Part shown: in pieces, positions 57,491-64,000 of the stretch
Layout: each line of letters opens with the position of its first letter
Numbering within the stretch: position 1 is the stretch's first letter
Assembly: GCA_013398295.1 (NCBI GenBank)
Contig: VZSF01003595.1
Location: 186,001 to 250,000 of the forward strand
Source: Chionis minor
Lineage: Eukaryota; Chordata; Aves; Charadriiformes; Chionididae
Direction: 5' to 3'
DNA: 64,000 nucleotides
The notes under the pieces: generated by a model
What the model saw: only the letters and a program-made list of their open reading frames with translations
What the model was told of the DNA's origin: nothing
The model's database searches: none
Made by a program: the position numbers and the translations under genes

Positions 57491-60400
57491 TCCGCCCTGC
57501 GGCTGGCAACCTTGTGACCTCAAGGAGGCTGTGGCCTTTGTTGAGTCTCTGGCTGGGCCTTCACTGATGGCGACTGAATATTAATGGCTGGAGAACGTGT
57601 CGTCTTGGGTGAGGCTGAACTGGCTGGGAGGAGGCTTGCAGGGCACGGGATGGTTTTGATCAGTGAGAGGCTGGCTTGTATTTTGCAACGTTCCTGACAT
57701 TCATGATCTGGATTTTATTTTTGTTTTTTTTCCAAGCGTATCTATTTTTGACTTGTATTTAGATGAAATCAAGATGACAAAGGACCCTGCTATCCATAGC
57801 AGAGCGCTGCCCTGTAAGCTCTGTAGGTCTCATCCAGCACATAGGCGAGACTTACTGTAACCTTCAGCGCTATTTTCATCTTTGCAAAGGGAAGACCAAC
57901 TGCAGAGTCAGCGTCCAGTCTGCCCAGCATACACCAAGCCAGGTCTCTTAGAGTTTAAATGCAGAGGCGGCGGTTATTTATATCAATACATTACCGCTTG
58001 CTCCAGCAGCTCATCTGGGAGATAGCTGCAATATTACACCACTGGAGTAACCTCAGGCCTAACTTGCTGGGAGGAGTGGGAGCTGTCACCAAGAAAAAGA
58101 GGAAGAAAACAGGTGTGTGGTGCTCTTGCTAGCAGCTACATGTTTATATACCAAAGCAAGGCACAGCACAACCAGGAGATGGGAGAAAGGCCTACCCCGA
58201 CGCATGGCCACCTCTTCTGTGAGCCCAGCCAAGAGTATGCAGGGGAGACTGAAGAATCTGAATAGCTGAAGGGCTATTTTATAAAAGTGTCCAAGTGATT
58301 TAGGAGCCCAGTGTCCTTTTTCAAAGGTACTGTCAGTCCAAGCATGCCATGCTGTTCGTCATCTCAGACACCCTGTTTACAGGGATCTTTATGCACTTGC
58401 AACTCTTCTGGGTTTCAGGGTATGGCTGTATTGCAGTGAGGAGTGTAGTACAGAAGACACTGTCTAGCTTCAAAGAAGCCGGTGCAGAAATTCATGAGCA
58501 GGGTTGCTCACCCTCTCAATAGTTTCCATACTTGTGGCATGGACAGCTTCACTGACTGTGGAGGAGCAGCCAAACTTTCTCAGTGTAGAGCTTGAAGTAG
58601 AGCCCAAATCCGTGCAGGTTTTACTTAATCAGCCAGGGTGTAGCAGTTCAACAGGTATTTCACAAACAGCTGAGCTGTCTCTCAGTAGGATCAAGAAACA
58701 TAGACCAGGAGTCACTGCAGCCATCCTGAGCTAAACCATTCCCCACTCATGAATCACATCTCCTGGAATCTCTTCACTTTAGTAGCTCCCTGAAAATCTG
58801 CAAGAGCCTGGATTCCTACAAATACATAACCTTTAAAAATGGCATGGAACTGTCTCCAAAAATCTTACCAAGCATTTTTGCATGCTGCTCAGAAGAGCCT
58901 CGACTTAGAAAATAACCACACAGCTCTGGAAATTAATTTCCAGCTTTCCCTCTTCTAAACTTTCCATTTTGTTCCTCACTTGCTGCGAGTCTGATTGAGT
59001 TATTTCAGAACACAACTGAGAAGCCAAGTCAGAAAGCCTATTAACAATGTCAGCAAGACATAACTGATTGCCCAGAACAGCTGATGCACAAACTCACAGA
59101 GATTTAAAAAAATACAATCTGCCAAACTTAAAAAAATAATCTAGTGACTTATAAAGATACTTTTTCCATCAGTTTCAAAAGGCAATTGGTAAATATGACC
59201 AGAACTGTGACCTTTTGAAGCAGGGTTCTCTTGTTTAAAGTGAAGCACTATTTTTCCACCAAAGGTCTTTATATACAAACTTAAATCCTGACAGCTGAAG
59301 CATCATTAGTACTGAAAGATGTGTGCTGTGGCAGCGATGAACTCTGCCTCTCTATTTGGGAGTTAGGACTTGGTAGGGAGAAATCTCTCAAAGGATTCCC
59401 AAGGCTTCCACCTACTGTTGAATTCTTTTCAGCAACGCAGAAACAAGGATTATGTTTGTTATTGCTCAGATTTTGCCGTCACTGACTGTCAACATCAAAG
59501 CCTGGAAAAGCAACATCTGCCTCCAAAGGGATTATTATGCCTGAAGCAACCCTTCTCCCCAGAGCTCCACAAACATCAGTGCTGCGGAGTTGGTTTAGCC
59601 AGCAGGGCAGCTCAGGCTGCCCTCCACGTGGTCCCAGTGCAGTGCAAGTTGGTGATGCACTTACCTGCTAGCTCATCTTGAGGTCTTGTTTTGCCAAGTG
59701 CTGGTGAGTGAGCCTTGTCACCAGTGGAAATACCCATCTGCCTTCCTGGGTACATCGTGGAGGCTCTGGAGGGCTCTTTCCATGCACCTGTGAGAGTCTG
59801 CAGCAAAGGGGATAGTTTCCAAGCTGAGCAACAGTGTAATGCAGGTTCCCGAGCAGGGCCAACACTCATACCCAGGAGATCCCTGCATGATGACAGATCA
59901 GACTGCAGGCACCTCCACTGAGCAAGCATGGAGACAGGCTGACCTCCAAGCTGAAGGGATGCCAGAGACTCCCTATTCTGACCATACATCAGGCTTTTTT
60001 CCTGTTAACAGCTGGATTATTCCCCTGCTCCAAGCACAAAGCTGCAGTTTTTGATCATGCTGGTCTTTGCGCAGGACGGGTTTTCCCCAGCTGCAGGGTT
60101 CTGCCCACTTTGTCCACTGTTAGTTCTGCTTCCTAAACATTGGCTGCAATGGAAAAAAAATTCAGCCTCCCCCTAAAAAAAACCTAGTGTGCAAATATGA
60201 ATCCAGTGGAGGAACCTGAACCACAGCCTGGTCTCTGACCTTGCAGGGACAGGGGCTGCTAAGGCAAAGTCTCAGAGGTGGATGTGGCCCCCAGGAGGGT
60301 GCAATGGAGGGCTGCATCCTTGGAACTGCAGGGTCCCCACGCATCCAGGCCAGGCCTCTTTGAAGCTTTGTGCTTTGTTTTCTTTGCAGATAGACTAGAA

Positions 60401-61084
60401 ATGACCTAAAATGTTCCTGCCTCTTCGAGCTTAAGCAGCTTTTCTGGTTTCGCCATGTCAAGAAAAAAAAGCCAGCCAGCAGCTTGCATTTCTAGGCTGC
60501 CGAACACACTTTGAGCTGTGGAGCCATGGACAGACCACGGTGGGCTACCACCCTGGACCACATCCAAGCTGTGACATTACCAAGTGCCTGAGATGTATAG
60601 AAAATTTTGAAAAATACCTTCTTAAATGGTGTCTCCCATGGGCCCATCACAAGCTGCTTTTCTTCCCAGTGAAAGCTGGCCTTGGAAAGGGACTTTGTTT
60701 TTCCTGAGGACAAAAAAACCACAGAGGGCCAGGTCTTCACCATCATGTGGGTGCAGATCTCACCCTGCCTGCCCACCCTCTGTCCCTATTGCTCCTATCC
60801 CTGTGGCTGGGTTAGGCAGTGGTAGAAGAGCCAAAGCTCATCTTGCTTATGACTGGGGAAAGCGATGACTTTGTTTTGCTTAAACACCAGAAACTGTATT
60901 TTGTGTTTGCGTGTTGCCAATTAAGAATTGCTCCCAGCAGCCAAGAAGTGCCTTACCTGTAGTATGTTTGTATACCTAAAGGGATGATAAGTCCCACTAG
61001 AGAGGTTTTTTTCCTTTTAAATGGAGCATCATTCATCTCAACCAGCAGATCTTTGTTCATGTATATTTTCTCAAAGATACAAAT

Positions 61085-61090
61085 AATAAA
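61085..61090 (+). terminator. RFLNA: Candidate polyadenylation signal (AATAAA)
   Basis: AATAAA lies within 'acaaataataaattcagata', about 3.6 kb after the stop codon. A GT-rich element 30-60 bases downstream is modest ('ggtgagtttc'). Confidence 0.3.
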
Positions 61091-61482
61091 TTCAGATAAA
61101 TGGAAATGCTGCTTAGGACGGTGAGTTTCTATGAGCAGCTGGGACTGTGGCTACATGGTTTCTTCCCAGGATACTAAAGTGCCTGTTGCCCACAGTCCTG
61201 TAAGCCTGACAGGTAAAATCAGACTCTGCCTTCAGGAATTATTTTCCATCAGTAGGTTTTTCTGAGATCAGAAACTTTCTGAGAAGGCATCTGTTTTGGG
61301 GAGGGGAAGGTTGTTTTTTTCGATGTGGAAAATCACTATCTATCTCAAAGGTGTGGAGTTTGCCCTTCATCCCCTTCATTCCTGTGATTGTTTTGCCCCT
61401 AAATGCAACAGAGCATGCTTCTGTCTGGTCTGCCTGCATTGCTGTCATTGCATTTGGGGCCAGAAAGAGGGAACCCTAACTA

Positions 61483-61488
61483 AATAAA
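61483..61488 (+). terminator. RFLNA: Candidate polyadenylation signal (AATAAA)
   Basis: AATAAA lies in 'ctaactaaataaaacttcca', with T-rich sequence about 75-105 bases downstream ('ttaattttttaatttttttt'). Confidence 0.35.
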
Positions 61489-62583
61489 ACTTCCAGAATC
61501 TACAGAATACTTTGCACAAAACGCAGAGAGCAGCTTCAACCAAAACAGTTTACTGCTTGTTTCATCTTTAATTTTTTAATTTTTTTTTTCCCTAAGCCAG
61601 CTCTACTTTTCTTAATGTGAAATACAGATGGATTTGCACCCTAGGTGCATACTTTCTGGGAATGATGAAATGAGGTTTGGGTGTTGATAGCAGTGTTTGA
61701 GTGAGCTGCTGGTCAGAGAAGTGAATGCTATTTACTATTTATGTTGAGTGTGTCTTAAAAAATGGGAAAGGTCACTAGAAGGTTAATGAGCAAAAGACTT
61801 TGTAGAGCAAACTGAGGGCTAAAGGCTGCGTGAATCTGATCTAGAGGTGAATGGTTCTGTGTGTGAACACTGTGAGCTAGGATACGTAGCCATTGTAGTT
61901 TTAACCTGCCTTTTTTCCTGCAGGGAAGAGCATCCTTGCCTTCTTTAGAGCTGAAACAAAATCAGATCCATCCTCTGTCAGTTACTCAGTCCCACTGAAG
62001 TCTGTGAGTGTCAGTGTTCTCTCCAGGCTTGTGGGGGACTCTGTATCAAGCACAGATACACAGCGCTGTCCCTGTGTGGAGATGGGGGAACACTTTATAG
62101 GAAATGATGGATCTTGTTGTGGGATATTCACATTTCTACTGCCAGATAAACTCTGCTCCCTGAGGATCACCCCATTGCTAACAAATTCATCTGTTTTGAA
62201 CATCTCCTCTAAGGCTCTCTGGTAACTGTTGTATTTTGTAAGTCTTGGGAGGCACTAATTCCTTTTCAGATACTGTGATGGCCATCAAAATGAGCAAAGT
62301 ATCCTATCGTATGAATCGTGACCTGAAGATGGGGCTGAAAGGTGTTTGAAGGTTAGAGAATGAAGAAAAGAACATATTACTGGTGGAAATGCATAAGGAT
62401 GTGTCATAATTTTATTTTTTTAAGTCTGATTCTCTAAGTGCTTGTAAAGTACTTTACTGTTGTATATGTGGTGATGCAGTAGTTCACAATATCCTTTTAT
62501 TTTTGTATATTCCCCCCTCCACAATAATCCCTTCCTGTTCAACTCATAGAGAGTAATTTAAGAAGACAAGATTTATATATCGT

Positions 62584-62589
62584 AATAAA
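62584..62589 (+). terminator. RFLNA: Candidate distal polyadenylation signal (AATAAA)
   Basis: AATAAA lies in 'atcgtaataaaatgctcaga', preceded by U-rich stretches such as 'cttttatttttgtatattcc' and followed by 'gagtttcctttctcttcctt'. Its layout looks the most like a distal vertebrate poly(A) site of the three. Confidence 0.4.
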
Positions 62590-62610
62590 ATGCTCAGACT
62601 GTCATGCTGA

Positions 62611-63383
62611 GGTATCCAGAGTTTCCTTTCTCTTCCTTACCCATTTATGTGGTCCGTAATGCCCTTTTCCCATTGAGAGGGAATGTTTTTGGTGTTTCCC
62701 TCCCTTGCCCAGCTCCCTGTGGTCAGGAGGCTGTGGTTTCAGTCATGTAAAACCTGCTCTGTCACGTATGCGCGGGGAAAGGTGAAACAGCTCAAGCAAA
62801 GGACACAAAACTCATTCTTCCTACAGAGGCAGTTTTACATTTCTTCACCTCTTCCTGTTCAATCTTGTTCCACCCAACTATGAAGCCATGGCGTTCAATC
62901 TAGATAATTCCTCTTCCAACTTTCCATGGCTTTGAAGGGCAGGAAGAACCAACATAATGCTTATTTCTTATCCAGGTATCCACATCCTAGTACAGTATCG
63001 GGACCCCTGCTACGTCCTGGCTTTCCAAATCATGAAGGCAGATGGGTTCCATCAGGGCTAAAACCCTGCCTAGCCATGAAGTGTGTTTTAAAGCCATTTC
63101 TGTAAATGCCTCAGGCTCGCCAGCCAGCTATTAGTAGAGCGCTCAGCTGTCTTCCAAGACCTAAGATGTCTGCAGGGAGAATCTGACACTAATCCTTACG
63201 GAAAAATCATATTGGATTTATAGGGATGAAGTCAATAGACTTGGATGAAAACAGCTGTTAAACTCTAAGGAATGGCAAGGAGAATGAAAGCCATGTTATG
63301 CAAGAGGCTTGCTTCAGGTGCACAGGAAGTGCCTGTGTCCTCATCCCAAGCTTTTTGACACAAATCACAGCTGAACTGCTCCT
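62611..63383. other. Intergenic stretch, nothing recognised
   Basis: No gene is visible. The right end may belong to the retroelement relic that follows, but I could not read protease or other pol homology here. Confidence 0.45.
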
Positions 63384-63810
63384 ATGATGAAGGGTGGGAG
63401 ACGTGCTCATGCTCAAGCACCCACAGAATTGCGACGACATGGAGAAGGCAGTGAGCGTATGGACTGGCTGAATTCAATGGTTGAAACCCAAACGCCAGAT
63501 GAAGGACATATGCATCCACTCCTGTTATTTAAATAAAACCATAAAACGTGAATGCCGTCCAATGAAGATTCCTGAGGTGGCAGCTAAATCCTCAGCAGCA
63601 AAAGCAGTATTAGATGCAGGATATGTGTTTTGGCAAGTGCGCTCAGATGAGCTAACCCCTAAGCTAGTGGCTTTTACTGTGCCATTTGGATGTTGTAAAT
63701 TTAAGCAGATGATGCTTGGTATTAGTTTTGCTCCTGGGATATTTCAGAGAGTAATTGCACATATCTCTGATGGATTACAAGGTGCTGAAGTTATAATGGA
63801 TAGACTTTGA
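63384..63810 (+). pseudogene. Decayed Ty3/gypsy-type reverse transcriptase fragment
   Basis: The left part (63384-63480) reads, in one frame, to RMDWLNSMV. This resembles the W-x-N-S-M segment at the start of Ty3/gypsy RT domains. From 63481 a frame shifted by one base carries on with LNKTIKREC, FWQVRSDE, FTVPFG and LGISFAPGIFQR. This is the family order: the fingers/palm entry, the FWQ-x(4)-E segment, PFG, then the G-I-S-x-A-P-x-x-F-Q block. The G-I-S-x-A-P form separates Ty3/gypsy from avian endogenous retroviruses. The catalytic box position reads VIMDRL, so the second catalytic Asp is replaced and a stop follows. There is no ATG at 63481 (the codon is TTG). It is a broken copy with no RNase H or integrase visible before the window ends. 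Confidence 0.75.
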
Positions 63811-64000
63811 ATTTAGACTAGATGTCTTTATGAACAGAAGGAAAGATTTAGGCTGGTTTTACAGACAGCAAGAATGCCGAGTGTAAAATGCCAAAAGCCT
63901 CACCTAAAAGAAGTTGCTGATAATGGGCAGCTACAAATTTAATAATAATAAAACCCAACATGCTGGAATCCCTGTTGCACTCAACAAAGCAGAGCTGTAA
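63811..64000. other. Sequence after the RT relic, to window end
   Basis: Stops occur in all frames and I could not extend the RT homology. It may still be part of the same old element. An AATAATAATAAAA run lies near 63940-63953. Confidence 0.4.

Larger units (their letters stand above)
57491..62610 (+). other. RFLNA: Probable RFLNA 3' UTR and downstream flank
   Basis: After the stop there is no further gene. The sequence is unique-looking and AT-richer towards the end. There is no AATAAA in the first 3.5 kb that I could find, and three occur later (61085, 61483, 62584). The last is followed by T-rich sequence. This suggests either a long 3' UTR of up to about 5.1 kb or use of a variant signal nearer the stop. 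A possible ancient palindromic repeat word lies at 61981-62016. Open frames here have no domains. Confidence 0.5.

Noticed and set aside
57068..57523. 151-codon open frame on the minus strand over RFLNA exon 3
   Set aside because: It is the antisense shadow of a conserved coding exon, with no domain of its own.
1..64000. CRISPR arrays, operons, tRNA or rRNA genes
   Set aside because: No spaced direct repeats, no tRNA A/B box pairs with a cloverleaf, and no rRNA-like sequence were found on either strand.
63384..64000. Endogenous retrovirus or LINE as the source of the RT relic
   Set aside because: The G-I-S-x-A-P-x-x-F-Q block and FWQ segment fit Ty3/gypsy better than retroviral or CR1 RT; no retroviral-type block was seen.

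Overview
This window is vertebrate nuclear DNA, and the repeats point to a bird. It carries two clear CR1 LINE copies of avian type, both 5'-truncated and both with the short ATTCTGTGAT-type 3' end. It also holds a third CR1 tail and several worn MIR/CORE-SINE-like relics. Gene density is low, exons are short, GT-AG introns are long, and there is a CpG-island promoter. No bacterial or phage features are present.

Only one protein-coding gene can be supported. It is RFLNA (refilin A, formerly FAM101A) on the + strand, with three coding exons at 44350-44559, 54878-54987 and 57157-57490. The joined frame is 217 codons plus a stop. The start codon lies inside a CpG island that also contains a 104-base assembly gap. 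Intron 1 is 10.3 kb and intron 2 is 2.2 kb. The region after the stop probably holds a long 3' UTR, with AATAAA signals at 61085, 61483 and 62584.

Layout. Positions 1-43500 are about 43 kb of intergenic DNA, and none of its open frames looks like a real protein. It contains a sense CR1 (20905-21409), an antisense CR1 (42765-43220), a CR1 tail (about 23741-23815), five MIR-like relics, a TAT microsatellite and a perfect 15-bp hairpin. Positions 43540-57490 are the RFLNA promoter, exons and introns. Positions 57491 to about 62600 are its probable 3' UTR and flank. Positions 63384-63810 hold a decayed reverse-transcriptase fragment of Ty3/gypsy type, which is uncommon in bird genomes and is the most unusual item here.

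Refilin A is known to bind filamins and to help organise actin bundles around the nucleus. Here it stands alone, with no partner gene visible in the window. I did not find a new multi-gene system. The main points for a second look are the gypsy-type RT relic, a tandem in-frame splice donor in RFLNA exon 2, an upstream ATG overlapping the RFLNA start, and several candidate regulatory or palindromic segments. All repeat and homology calls come from reading and recall; no database was searched.
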